DNA of 24,345 bases from JAJXSS01 sp964547135 (GCA_964547135.1 CAZJMK010000059.1:1-24345), one strand, 5' to 3'; shown: positions 1-6,930, counted from the first letter of the stretch. Numbers and translations: made by a program. Notes: generated by a model not told the origin, from the sequence alone.

Positions 1-54
1 AGCAGGTCTCCTACTGCGAAGCAGGTCTCCTGCTGCGAAGCAGGTCTCCTGCTT
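1..54. repeat. Three tandem 19-bp hairpin repeats
   Basis: Units of 19 bp begin at 1, 20 and 39; the third is cut after about 15 bp. Each unit contains the palindrome AGCAGG-TCT-CCTGCT (one base differs in the first copy), so each can form a small hairpin. The array may continue to the left of the window. No function is assigned. Confidence 0.8.
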
Positions 55-70
55 CTCCCAAGGGGAGAGG
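54..70. repeat. CTCCC/GGGAG hairpin, CCCTC-family
   Basis: TCTCCC-AA-GGGGAGA forms a short hairpin directly after the 19-bp repeats. It resembles the CCCTCTCCC hairpins elsewhere in the window but has a different loop and a shorter stem. Confidence 0.45.
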
Positions 71-101
71 GGATTGTTCAGAGGGCTCAATTGTTTTTCC
101 A

Positions 102-128
102 AGCAACTAGCTACCAGCCCCTAGCACC
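102..128. repeat. CTAGCT-rich dispersed repeat, single arm
   Basis: The stretch around CAACTAGCTACCAGCCCCTA matches, with changes, the right arm of the element at 3187-3330 (shared context TTTTTCCAAGC then CTAGCT). Only one arm is seen here. Confidence 0.5.
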
Positions 129-130
129 TG

Positions 131-151
131 TGCCTCTGTGTCTCTGTGGTG
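131..151. repeat. CACAGAGACACAGAGG dispersed repeat, copy 1 (inverted)
   Basis: These 21 bp are the exact reverse complement of 7845-7865. Copy 1 ends 27 bp before the dnaJ start codon. Confidence 0.75.
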
Positions 152-178
152 AAAAAATGGTATTCAAAAGTATGAGCC

Positions 179-1315
179 ATGAGTAATAAACGCGATTACT
201 ACGAAGTGCTGGGGGTGGAGAAGGCGGCTAGTGCCGACGATATCAAGCGCGCCTATCGCAAGCTGGCGCTCAAGTATCACCCGGATCGCAACCCCGGCGA
301 TGCCGAGTCGGAAAAAAAGTTCAAGGAGGCGGCGGAGGCGTACGAGGTATTGTCCGACCCCGAAAAGCGCCAGCGGTACGACCAACTGGGCCATGATGGA
401 CTGCGCGGCGTGTCGATGCACGATTACTCGTCGATGGACCCGGAGTCGATTTTTTCACAGTTCGGGTTCGATGACGTTTTGGAACAGCTTTTCGGCGGGG
501 GGGCTGGACGAAGGCAACGCGGCGGGCCTCGTGCTTCACGTGGTTATGACCTGCAATACACGTTGGAAATCACGCTGGAAAATGTCGCCAAGGGGGTGGA
601 AAAGGACATTGAGTTCACCCGGCAGGATATTTGCCCGACGTGTACGGGGTCGGGCGCCAAGCCGGGGTCGGAACCGACGGCTTGTGTGACCTGCGGCGGT
701 GCGGGGCAGGTGCAGCAATCGGGGTTTGGGGGCATGTTCCGCATGATCACGACGTGCCCTGCTTGTCAGGGTGCGGGGAAGGTGATCAAGGATCGTTGCG
801 TGGATTGCAGAGGTACGGGAAAGAGGCCCAAAAAGCGGGTGATCAATGTGAAGATTCCGGCGGGGATTCATGATGGACAGGCGGTGCGTGTGCAGGGGGA
901 GGGCGAGCCTGGAACCCATGGCGGGCCGCGCGGGGATTTGCATGTGGTGGTGCGGGTGGCGGCCCACAAAAACTTTGAGCGGGAAGAGGATCACCTGATT
1001 GTGCGCTTGCCGATCACGTACACGCAGGCGGCGCTGGGCAGTCAGGTGCAGGTGAAGACACTGGAAGGCAAGGAAGAGGTGACGATCGAGCCGGGGACGC
1101 AGCATGGGGATTTGTTGAGGGTTGAAGGCAAGGGTTTGCCGAACTTGCGGTCGGGTGAGCGGGGTGATCTGGTGGTGGTGGTGATGATTGAAGTGCCCAA
1201 GCGGTTGCCGGAGAAACAGGAGAAGCTGCTGCGTGAGTTGGCGGAGTTGGAGAAGGTGAATGTGCTGCCGGCGAACAAGGGAATATGGAAGAAGTTGAAG
1301 GATGCGATGAAATAG
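179..1315 (+). CDS. dnaJ: Chaperone protein DnaJ (Hsp40)
   Basis: Co-chaperone that delivers unfolded clients to DnaK and stimulates its ATPase; cytoplasmic. The J domain spans about residues 5-70 with the diagnostic HPD at 34-36. A G/F-rich segment of about 75-125 is short and glycine-poor. The zinc domain spans about 152-214 with all four CxxCxGxG repeats (CPTC, CVTC, CPAC, CVDC), followed by the C-terminal substrate-binding domains. The 378 aa length is normal for type I DnaJ. The ATG at 179 gives the family N-terminus (KRDYYEVLGV). The next gene is grpE, but dnaK and hrcA are not in the window and no CIRCE element was seen upstream. Confidence 0.97.
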   Translation: MSNKRDYYEVLGVEKAASADDIKRAYRKLALKYHPDRNPGDAESEKKFKEAAEAYEVLSDPEKRQRYDQLGHDGLRGVSMHDYSSMDPESIFSQFGFDDVLEQLFGGGAGRRQRGGPRASRGYDLQYTLEITLENVAKGVEKDIEFTRQDICPTCTGSGAKPGSEPTACVTCGGAGQVQQSGFGGMFRMITTCPACQGAGKVIKDRCVDCRGTGKRPKKRVINVKIPAGIHDGQAVRVQGEGEPGTHGGPRGDLHVVVRVAAHKNFEREEDHLIVRLPITYTQAALGSQVQVKTLEGKEEVTIEPGTQHGDLLRVEGKGLPNLRSGERGDLVVVVMIEVPKRLPEKQEKLLRELAELEKVNVLPANKGIWKKLKDAMK

Positions 1316-1316
1316 G

Positions 1317-1353
1317 AAGTGGCCAAGTGGTCGAGTGGTCAAGTGGCCGAGTG
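1317..1353 (+). repeat. RAGTGGYC octamer array after dnaJ
   Basis: 4.6 tandem octamers (AAGTGGCC, AAGTGGTC, GAGTGGTC, AAGTGGCC, GAGTG) start 1 nt after the dnaJ stop codon. Confidence 0.85.
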
Positions 1354-1395
1354 ATATGAAATGTTTAGCGCGGACGCTTGGCGTCGGCGTTGATG
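1351..1395 (+). repeat. TTAGCG element, copy 1
   Basis: This 45-bp element has core TTTAGCGCGGACGC-TTG-GCGTCGG; GACGC/GCGTC can form a 5-bp hairpin with a 3-nt loop. It differs from 2574-2618 at a single position. It ends 14 nt before the grpE start codon. Confidence 0.8.
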
Positions 1396-1409
1396 TAATG
1401 AGGTGACGT

Positions 1410-1967
1410 ATGCAGGATAGTAACAATATTATCAATGGGAACGTTCCTCCGCCGGGGGAGAACGGGGACGGGGTGGTGGAACCGATGGCGGATGCGGGGG
1501 AGGCATCGGTGACGCAGGAGCAGATGGAGGAAGTGCAACGGGAATTGGACGATGTGAAAACGCGATTGCTGCGGGTGGCGGCAGACTATCAAAATTATGT
1601 CAAGCGATCAGCGTCGGCGGTGGAGGAGGCACGTAAGTATCAATTGGTGGAGGCGACCAAGCCGATGCTGGCGGTACTGGATTTGTTTGACAAGGCGCTG
1701 AAGGTGGATTTGGAAAAGACCAGTGCAGCGGCGCTGTTGGAAGGGATGACGCTGGTGCGGGCGGAGCTGTTGAAGCGGCTGGGGGAACTGGGCGTGAAGG
1801 TGATGGAAGTGAAAACCGGCGACGCGTTCAACCCGGAGCATCACGAGGCGATGTTGCATCAGCAAGTGGAGGGGTTGGAGGCCCATCATGTGGCGGCGGT
1901 GTTTGAGCCGGGGTACATGCTGGGGGAACGGGTGCTTCGGCCTGCGAAGGTGAGTGTGACGGGGTAG
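1410..1967 (+). CDS. grpE: GrpE nucleotide exchange factor
   Basis: Nucleotide-exchange partner of DnaK that releases ADP; homodimer in the cytoplasm. The 185-aa protein has an acidic, glycine-rich N-terminus, then a long charged helix or coiled coil from about residue 30 (EQMEEVQRELDDVKTRLLRVAADYQNY in fragments), and a C-terminal beta domain with the family features GVKVMEV, HEAM and PGYMLGERVLRPAKV. SD-like GAGGTGA precedes the ATG. It sits between dnaJ and a zinc-ribbon gene. The order dnaJ-grpE differs from the common hrcA-grpE-dnaK-dnaJ operon. Confidence 0.95.
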   Translation: MQDSNNIINGNVPPPGENGDGVVEPMADAGEASVTQEQMEEVQRELDDVKTRLLRVAADYQNYVKRSASAVEEARKYQLVEATKPMLAVLDLFDKALKVDLEKTSAAALLEGMTLVRAELLKRLGELGVKVMEVKTGDAFNPEHHEAMLHQQVEGLEAHHVAAVFEPGYMLGERVLRPAKVSVTG

Positions 1968-1970
1968 AGG

Positions 1971-1986
1971 AAGTGGTCGAGTGGCA
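1971..1986 (+). repeat. RAGTGGYC octamer array after grpE (short)
   Basis: Two units (AAGTGGTC, GAGTGGCA) start 3 nt after the grpE stop. They are followed by a TTCGAATTTCGG segment at 1990-2015 that recurs in variant form at about 12947, 10011, 10916 and 16009. Confidence 0.65.
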
Positions 1987-2013
1987 GTCAATTTCGAATT
2001 TCGGATTTCGAAT

Positions 2014-2033
2014 TTAGCGGGAGGACCCGCTGT
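2014..2033. repeat. TTAGCG-type hairpin, variant loop
   Basis: AGCGGG-AGGA-CCCGCT is a perfect 6-bp stem with a 4-nt loop, preceded by TTT as in the other TTAGCG elements. It may be a separate subfamily. Confidence 0.5.
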
Positions 2034-2051
2034 TGAAACCATCGGATTTGT

Positions 2052-2099
2052 CAAGCCAAGGACGAGTCTCGCCGCAGGCGGACGAGGACTTGGGTATTG
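2052..2099. repeat. CCRAG/CTYGG element, copy 1
   Basis: Conserved ends CAAGCCAAGGACGAG and ACGAGGACTTGGGTATT carry an outer CCAAG (2056-2060)/CTTGG (2089-2093) stem. The inner variable hairpin is CGCC-GCA-GGCG (2070-2080). Confidence 0.8.
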
Positions 2100-2184
2100 G
2101 AATAAAGAGCGCACAGCGCCCGCGGCGCGGGACGCAGTGTGGCACCCGATATCGGCGATGTGAATTGGGAAGGAAGCTCGAATC

Positions 2185-2577
2185 ATGCCAACGTATGAAT
2201 ATGTCTGTGATGCCTGCGAACATGGGTTTGAGGAGTTTCAGTCCATTACCGCCAAGGCGCTGCGCAAGTGCCCCGTGTGCGGCAAGAGCAAATTGCGAAG
2301 ACTCATCGGCACCGGGGCGGGGGTGATTTTCAAAGGTTCGGGGTTCTATGAAACCGATTACCGATCGGATAGTTACAAGTCGGCTGCCAAGGCGGATAAA
2401 CCTGGCAGTGGCGATGGCACGGTGAAGGCAACGGAAACAACTGCGACCAAAGAGAGCGGTGCAAAAGCAGGGGGTGATGCCCCGGCTGCGACGACCAACA
2501 GTGGCAAGACGACACCAAGCAAGACGGAATCGACGGCGAGTAAGGTTGGGGCGACGAAATCAGGCGGGGATAAGTGA
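2185..2577 (+). CDS. FmdB-family zinc-ribbon protein (CxxC-CxxC)
   Basis: Small putative regulatory protein of the FmdB/CxxC_CxxC_SSSS family; the biochemical role of the family is not settled. A single zinc ribbon uses C8, C11, C29 and C32 (YVCDAC and CPVCGK), followed by the family hallmark IFKGSGFYETDYR around residues 48-60. Residues from about 65 to 130 are a Lys/Thr/Ala/Gly/Ser-rich low-complexity tail, probably disordered. An SD-like GGAAGGAAG lies upstream, slightly far from the ATG. The stop codon lies inside a copy of the TTAGCG repeat (2574-2618). It is probably co-oriented with, but separate from, the chaperone genes. Confidence 0.88.
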   Translation: MPTYEYVCDACEHGFEEFQSITAKALRKCPVCGKSKLRRLIGTGAGVIFKGSGFYETDYRSDSYKSAAKADKPGSGDGTVKATETTATKESGAKAGGDAPAATTNSGKTTPSKTESTASKVGATKSGGDK

Positions 2578-2618
2578 TATGAAATGTTTAGCGCGGACGC
2601 TTTGCGTCGGCGTTGATG
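2574..2618 (+). repeat. TTAGCG element, copy 2, overlapping the fmdB stop
   Basis: 44 of 45 positions match 1351-1395. The TGA of the zinc-ribbon gene (2575-2577) is part of the repeat. Hairpin GACGC-TTT-GCGTC. Confidence 0.82.
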
Positions 2619-2684
2619 ATGCCGTGCCCTTGCGGGCCGAATGATGGTTGAGGCGTGAAATCCGGGGCTAAAGCCCTCGGCGTC
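2618..2684 (-). repeat. Cloverleaf element, the one inverted copy
   Basis: On the minus strand this reads GACGCCG, GGGCT-TT-AGCCC, CCGGAT, loop, CGG, GCCC-GCAA-GGGC, CGGCATC. It is more diverged than the other seven copies, with one mismatch in the closing helix. Confidence 0.7.
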
Positions 2685-2777
2685 ATTTTGATGTTTAAAC
2701 CATGCTGATCTTCACACGGACGTGAAGTTCAGGCGTGGGAAGAGACAATGAAGATCGCACTTGGATTTTTCGGCGAT

Positions 2778-2805
2778 TTGACAGGCGGATGGGAGTCGTT
2801 ACACT
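2778..2805 (+). promoter_or_regulatory. Candidate sigma70-type promoter of the S10 cluster
   Basis: A perfect -35 TTGACA (2778-2783), a 16-bp spacer and TACACT (2800-2805, 4 of 6 match). The predicted start is near 2812, giving a leader of about 60 nt before rpsJ. It is the best promoter-like sequence upstream of the ribosomal block and lies just after the repeat-filled spacer. Confidence 0.6.
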
Positions 2806-2873
2806 ACTTGGCTTCCCCTGCGTCGGGGAAGTGAAAGGGTCGGTCAACCAGCGGACTTGGTGAAGGACAGTCG

Positions 2874-3182
2874 ATGACCACGGGCAAGATTCGAATTCGG
2901 ATGGAGGCTTACGACCATCAGGCACTCGACGCCTCGGCCAAGGAAATTGTCGAGCACGCCAAGCGTACCAACGCCAAGGTGCATGGGCCGACGCCGCTGC
3001 CGACGCGGATCGAGCGTTACACGGTGCTGCGTAGTCCGCACGTGGACAAGAAAAGCCGGGAGCAGTTTGAGATTCGCACCCACAAACGCATCATTGACAT
3101 TTACGAACCCAACGCCCGCACCGTCGAGGCTTTGAATCGACTGGTCGTCCCGGCGGGGGTGTTCGTGAAGATCAAGGCGTGA
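2874..3182 (+). CDS. rpsJ: 30S ribosomal protein S10
   Basis: Small-subunit head protein and, in other bacteria, the NusE antitermination factor. The 102-aa length and the sequence fit the family throughout (KIRIRMEAYDHQALD near the N-terminus, GPTPLPTRIERYTVLRSPH in the middle, RTHKRIIDI near residue 65). AAGGA lies upstream of the ATG. It is the first gene of the S10 cluster; rpsL, rpsG, fusA and tuf, often found upstream, are not here. Confidence 0.98.
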   Translation: MTTGKIRIRMEAYDHQALDASAKEIVEHAKRTNAKVHGPTPLPTRIERYTVLRSPHVDKKSREQFEIRTHKRIIDIYEPNARTVEALNRLVVPAGVFVKIKA

Positions 3183-3186
3183 TGGG

Positions 3187-3330
3187 ATTGGGAGCTAGTA
3201 GTTGGGAGCTAGGAGCTGGGCAGAAGTATTTGCGGTGATCAGTGAGTAAATGAAGTTGGTTGCGATTGGTGATGAGGCGGGTTAGGGTTGTTTTCCAAGC
3301 CCCTAGCTCCAAGCCACCAGCAACTCAAAC
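3187..3330. repeat. MITE-like element with CTAGCT-rich inverted ends
   Basis: The left arm (3187-3222, GGGAGCTAGTAGTTGGGAGC and onward) and the right arm (3296-3330, CCCCTAGCTCCAAGCC and onward) are imperfect inverted repeats of about 30 bp around a roughly 75-bp interior. They occupy most of the rpsJ-rplC spacer. A related but shorter pair is at 11018-11093. Confidence 0.6.
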
Positions 3331-3399
3331 AATCAAACAGGGTCGTGATCCTCTGCCGATGGCATGATCCGCCGCGTGCACCCTGGGAGGTTTGATTCG

Positions 3400-4086
3400 A
3401 TGCCTGCTGCGATTTTAGGTAAAAAAGTCGGGATGACACGGGTGTTCACGTCGGAAGGCAAGAACGTTCCGGTCACGATTATTGAGGCTGGGCCTTGCTT
3501 TGTGAGCCAGGTGAAGACCGTGGCCAGCGATGGTTACGATGCGGTGCAACTGGCGTTTGACGAGGTCAAGCCGCGCAACTCGACCAATCCGATCATCGGT
3601 CACGACACCAAGGCGGGGATCGCCGCCCCGCAACGATTTCACCGTGAGTTTCGAGCCTCGGCCAAGGATGTTGCAGAAGTGACGGCTGGTCAGGAAGTGA
3701 AAGTCGATGTGTTCGAGAAGGTGAAGTTCGTGGACATCGTCGGCACCAGCAAAGGCAAAAGTTTTCAAGGTGTGATGAAGCGTTGGAGCTTCAAAGGTAT
3801 GTGTGCCAGTCACGGGACCGAACGCAAGCATCGTTCGCCCGGTTCGATTGCAGCCCGTGCGACCAACCGTGGTTTTTCCGGTCGGCCGAAGAAGGGCTTG
3901 CGGATGCCCGGTCACATGGGCGTGGACCGCGTGACGGTGCGAAGCGTGGAAGTGATCGGGTTTGACAAGGAAAAAAATCTGCTTTTGGTGAAAGGGCCGG
4001 TGCCCGGAGCCGTCAGCGGAATGCTTGCGATATCGGAGGCCAAGCGGCTTTACAAGAGTAAGGCCAGGCTCGCCAAGGCATCGTAA
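3400..4086 (+). CDS. rplC: 50S ribosomal protein L3
   Basis: Large-subunit assembly initiator near the peptidyl-transferase centre. The chosen ATG gives MPAAILGKKVGMTRVF, the family N-terminus, and has GGGAGG 9 nt upstream; an in-frame ATG at 3364 would add 12 unsupported residues. The 228-aa length is slightly above the usual 205-215. The core signature ASHG, HRSPGSI and RMPGHMG is present. The last has His where E. coli L3 has the PrmB-methylated Gln (GQMG). Confidence 0.97.
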   Translation: MPAAILGKKVGMTRVFTSEGKNVPVTIIEAGPCFVSQVKTVASDGYDAVQLAFDEVKPRNSTNPIIGHDTKAGIAAPQRFHREFRASAKDVAEVTAGQEVKVDVFEKVKFVDIVGTSKGKSFQGVMKRWSFKGMCASHGTERKHRSPGSIAARATNRGFSGRPKKGLRMPGHMGVDRVTVRSVEVIGFDKEKNLLLVKGPVPGAVSGMLAISEAKRLYKSKARLAKAS

Positions 4087-4197
4087 GTCGAGGGCCTGCA
4101 TGTGACCCTGATGGTTGTGGCGGAACGTCACATCCATGAGGGTGCAAGGGTTCCGGCAAGATACTGCGATGCCGCGACATGCCAAGTGATGCCGAGT

Positions 4198-4238
4198 CGC
4201 CAAGCACAGCGATCGGCCCCCAGCGGGCGTGTTTGGCG
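4198..4238 (+). promoter_or_regulatory. Strong hairpin in the rplC-rplD leader
   Basis: The arms CGCCAAGCAC (4198-4207) and GTGTTTGGCG (4229-4238) pair over 10 bp with one G-U, and the loop contains a possible inner GCCC/GGGC stem. It lies 74 nt before the rplD start in a 226-nt spacer free of the dispersed repeats. It could be a regulatory leader structure. No T-tract follows, so it is not an intrinsic terminator. Confidence 0.35.
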
Positions 4239-4312
4239 GCGAAAACAAACGTACCCGATTCATTCCGACTCGCAATAGAGTTGTGTTGAATCGAGGCTCG
4301 CAGGTGAACACC

Positions 4313-4963
4313 ATGATCGAAATACCCATTCTCAATGTCGATGGTCAGCAGGTGGACAGCCTGCAAGTTGACGAGCAACTGCTCGGCGGCGAGGTTCGCC
4401 CTGACCTGCTCAAACAAGCCTACGTCACCATTCATGCCAACCAGCGCTTGGGCACGGTGAAGACCAAGAGCCGAAAGGATGTGGAAGGTTCGACTCGTAA
4501 GCTGTACAAACAGAAACACACCGGTCGGGCGCGTCGTGGTGCGGTGCGTACCGCGATCATGCGGGGCGGCGGCAGGGCCCATGGCAAGGTTCCGCATAGC
4601 TGGCGCAAGGACATGCCGGTGAAAATGCGTCGTCTGGCCAATCGCAATGCGGTGCTGGCCAAGGCGGTGGATGGTGAAATCAAGCTGGTGGATGCGCTGC
4701 CGAATTTTGAAAAGCCCTCGACCAAGCAATTTGCATCGCTGCTGAGTAAGCTCAACATTTCCCGTTCGTGTCTTCTGGCCGTGGCCGACACCCGCACATC
4801 GGTGGCCAAGTCAGCCCGCAACATGGATGAAGTCAGCATTCTGCGAGTCGATCAGCTCAACGCTTTCGACCTGCTGAATCACCGTTACCTGCTGGTGCCC
4901 CGCAGTGATTTTCAAACGTACCTGAGCGGCCTGGCGCAAGCCGGCGGCAAGGAGGTCGCCTGA
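4313..4963 (+). CDS. rplD: 50S ribosomal protein L4
   Basis: Large-subunit assembly protein lining the exit tunnel; in E. coli it also represses the S10 operon. The ATG at 4313 yields MIEIPILNVDGQQV, typical for L4, with AGGTG 6 nt upstream; a start at 4229 would add 28 odd residues overlapping a hairpin. The tunnel loop is intact (QKHTGRARRGAVRTAIMRGGGRAHG, residues about 64-90). The length of 216 aa is normal. It is followed 2 nt later by rplW, one of the few tightly coupled pairs here. Confidence 0.97.
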   Translation: MIEIPILNVDGQQVDSLQVDEQLLGGEVRPDLLKQAYVTIHANQRLGTVKTKSRKDVEGSTRKLYKQKHTGRARRGAVRTAIMRGGGRAHGKVPHSWRKDMPVKMRRLANRNAVLAKAVDGEIKLVDALPNFEKPSTKQFASLLSKLNISRSCLLAVADTRTSVAKSARNMDEVSILRVDQLNAFDLLNHRYLLVPRSDFQTYLSGLAQAGGKEVA

Positions 4964-4965
4964 AC

Positions 4966-5250
4966 ATGCCCAGTGCCCCCAACGATATTGTCAAGCGTCC
5001 GCTGATCACGGAAAAGTCCACGTGGGAAGGCTCCGCCCGCAACCGTTATTCGTTTGAAGTGGCCATGCTCGCCACCAAGACGGAAATCAAGGATGCGGTG
5101 GCCAAGCTGTACAACGTGCGGGTGGTGAACGTGCGGACGCAGGTTCGCAAGGGCCAATACACCAAGACCCGCTTCGGGCTGACGCAGGACCGGCACTTCA
5201 AGAAGGCGGTGGTGGAACTGCACCCGGATGACAAGATTGAGTTGCTTTGA
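4966..5250 (+). CDS. rplW: 50S ribosomal protein L23
   Basis: L23 sits at the tunnel exit and docks trigger factor and SRP. The 94-aa protein opens with IVKRPLITEKSTWE and continues with RYSFEVAMLATKTEIKDAV and VVNVRT, all family features. The ATG lies 2 nt after the rplD stop, with GGAGG inside the end of rplD, which indicates translational coupling. Confidence 0.97.
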   Translation: MPSAPNDIVKRPLITEKSTWEGSARNRYSFEVAMLATKTEIKDAVAKLYNVRVVNVRTQVRKGQYTKTRFGLTQDRHFKKAVVELHPDDKIELL

Positions 5251-5252
5251 GG

Positions 5253-5277
5253 AAGTGGCCGAGTGTCAAGTGGCCGA
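5253..5277 (+). repeat. RAGTGGYC octamer array after rplW
   Basis: About three units (AAGTGGCC, GAGTGTC, AAGTGGCC) start 2 nt after the rplW stop; one unit has lost a base. Confidence 0.7.
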
Positions 5278-5289
5278 ATAAATGATGAT

Positions 5290-5353
5290 GACGCCGAGGG
5301 CTTCAGCCCCGGATCAATGGATGAAAAAATCCGGCCCTGATGGGCACGGCGTC
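5290..5353 (+). repeat. Cloverleaf element, copy in the rplW-rplB spacer
   Basis: GACGCCG/CGGCGTC closing helix; GGGCT-TC-AGCCC; CCGGAT/ATCCGG around an A-rich loop; GCCC-TGAT-GGGC. A single tail follows (AAAAAG). Confidence 0.85.
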
Positions 5354-5401
5354 AAAAAGAATGAAATGATCGCCCTGAGGCTGAGATGGGAACTATGAAT
5401 C

Positions 5402-6256
5402 ATGGCCATACGATTTTATAAAAAAACCAGTGCCGGCCGGCGTAACGCATCGGTCAACCTGCAATCCGAGGTGACCAAGAAGTCGCCGGAGAAAAGTCTG
5501 CTGGCGCCGATTTCCAAGACCGGCGGTCGCAACAACCAGGGCGTGATCACCACCCGGCACATCGGCGGGGGTCACAAACGGCGTTACCGCGTGATTGATT
5601 TTCGTCGGGTCAAACTCGATGCCCCGGCCAAGGTGGTGGGTATCGAATACGACCCCAATCGTTCGTCGAACATCGCCCTGATCGAGTACCCCGACGGGGA
5701 CAAGGCTTACATTCTGGCACCGGGCGGACTGAAGGTGGGCACGAGCATTGTGTCATCGGACAAAGCGGTGGACCCGGACCCGGGCAATGCGATGCCGCTG
5801 AAGTTCATCCCTGCAGGCTTGTCGGTGCACTGCATTGAAATCGAACCGGGTCGCGGGGGCAAATTGTGTCGATCGGCGGGTACGTATGCACGACTGACCA
5901 ACAAGGAAGGCGACTGGGCGACCTTGGTGTTTCCGTCGGGCGAAATGCGGCAGATCAGCGTGAACAGCAGGGCGACGATCGGGGTGGTTGGCAATGCCGA
6001 TCATCAGAACGTCAAACTCGGCAAAGCGGGCAAGGCACGATTGCTGGGCGTGCGACCGACGGTGCGCGGTATGTCGATGAGTCACCATAGCCATCCGATG
6101 GGCGGTGGTTCGGGGCGCAGCAAGGGTAACCGTCCGCCTGCGTCGCCGACGGGTGTGCATGCCAAGGGCGGCAAGACTCGTAAGTCGGATAAACCTTCGA
6201 ACAAGCGCATCATTCGCCGTCGTTTCAGCACACGATATGGGCAACTGGTGCTTTGA
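5402..6256 (+). CDS. rplB: 50S ribosomal protein L2
   Basis: Universal large-subunit protein needed for subunit association and peptidyl transfer. The 284-aa length is slightly above the usual 273-277. Family blocks are clear (GGRNNQGVITTRHIGGGHKR near residues 41-60, GNAMPLKFIPAG, KGGKTRKSDKPS). The normally near-invariant loop NPVDHPHGGGEG reads SHHSHPMGGGSG at residues 227-238. H231, aligned with E. coli H229, is kept, but the Asp before it and the His two after it are replaced. The ribosome binding site is weak (GGGA about 10 nt upstream). Confidence 0.98.
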   Translation: MAIRFYKKTSAGRRNASVNLQSEVTKKSPEKSLLAPISKTGGRNNQGVITTRHIGGGHKRRYRVIDFRRVKLDAPAKVVGIEYDPNRSSNIALIEYPDGDKAYILAPGGLKVGTSIVSSDKAVDPDPGNAMPLKFIPAGLSVHCIEIEPGRGGKLCRSAGTYARLTNKEGDWATLVFPSGEMRQISVNSRATIGVVGNADHQNVKLGKAGKARLLGVRPTVRGMSMSHHSHPMGGGSGRSKGNRPPASPTGVHAKGGKTRKSDKPSNKRIIRRRFSTRYGQLVL

Positions 6257-6292
6257 GGTTGATTGATAAACCAAGTTAGCAGCGAGACGACC

Positions 6293-6583
6293 ATGCCACG
6301 ATCGCAGAAAAAAGGCCCTTATGTTGACTTCAAGCTTTACCGCAAGGTGGAGAAGTTGAATCAGATGGGGCGGAAGGAATCCGTGAAGACCTGGGCGCGT
6401 TCCTGCACGATTGTGCCGGAGTTCGTGGGTCACACGTTCATGGTTCATAACGGTCGGATTTTTCACAACGTGTTCGTGACCGAGGACATGGTGGGGCACA
6501 AGCTGGGCGAGTTCAGCCCGACCCGTCAGTTCCGCGGGCACACCGCAGGCACCAAGGCCCAGCGCGCCACCGGCGCCGTTTGA
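6293..6583 (+). CDS. rpsS: 30S ribosomal protein S19
   Basis: Head protein that pairs with S13. The ATG at 6293 gives MPRSQKKGPYVDFKLY, the family start; a TTG at 6263 would add ten residues with no family support. Length 96 aa. KTWARSCTIVPEFVGHTFMVHNGR (residues about 29-52) and GHKLGEFSPTRQFRGH are conserved S19 segments. It ends 17 nt before rplV, so the two are probably translated from one message. Confidence 0.96.
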   Translation: MPRSQKKGPYVDFKLYRKVEKLNQMGRKESVKTWARSCTIVPEFVGHTFMVHNGRIFHNVFVTEDMVGHKLGEFSPTRQFRGHTAGTKAQRATGAV

Positions 6584-6600
6584 TTTGAGGGAGTTTCACG

Positions 6601-6930
6601 ATGCCTTATCAGGCCATCCATTACGGGGCACGAATCAGCCCCACCAAGGCACGCTTGGTGATCGACCTGATCCGCGGCAAGCGGATCGACGAGGCGGTGA
6701 CCACGCTGTCGCTTTCCAAGAAGCGGGCTGCCAAGTTCATTCTGCAAGTGTTAAAGAGCGCCAAAGCCAACGCGGATCAGGCCGAGGTGGATGTACGTCG
6801 GCTGGTGGTGATCGATGCCCGTGTGGACGGCGGGCCGATGATGAAGCGCTTTCAACCCAAGGACCGCGGTCGGGCGCATCGGATTTTGAAACGCACCAGC
6901 CACATTACCGTGGCCGTGGACGAACGTTGA
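6601..6930 (+). CDS. rplV: 50S ribosomal protein L22
   Basis: Exit-tunnel protein with a long beta-hairpin. The 109-aa sequence shows ARISPTKARLVIDLIRGK at residues 10-27 and the hairpin-tip region GPMMKRFQPKDRGRAHRI at about 78-95. GAGGGAG lies about 9 nt before the ATG. Followed by octamer and CCRAG repeats that separate it from rpsC by 200 nt. Confidence 0.97.
   Translation: MPYQAIHYGARISPTKARLVIDLIRGKRIDEAVTTLSLSKKRAAKFILQVLKSAKANADQAEVDVRRLVVIDARVDGGPMMKRFQPKDRGRAHRILKRTSHITVAVDER

Noticed and set aside
1..54. Possible CRISPR array
   Set aside because: Units are head-to-tail with no spacers between them, and no cas genes are present.
536..1435. Long minus-strand open frame opposite dnaJ
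   Set aside because: It is His/Arg/Leu-rich, lies entirely opposite a certain dnaJ and its flanking repeats, and matches no family I know; a shadow of GC-rich codon usage.
1981..2326. Two + strand small open frames between grpE and the zinc-ribbon gene
   Set aside because: They translate the repeat elements and the wrong frame of the zinc-ribbon gene.
3415..4335. 306-codon minus-strand frame opposite rplC
   Set aside because: Same kind of shadow: opposite a universal ribosomal gene, with no recognisable domain.
5290..5353. Cloverleaf elements as intrinsic terminators
   Set aside because: None is followed by a T-run on either strand; essential downstream ribosomal genes lack obvious promoters of their own, so full termination is unlikely.
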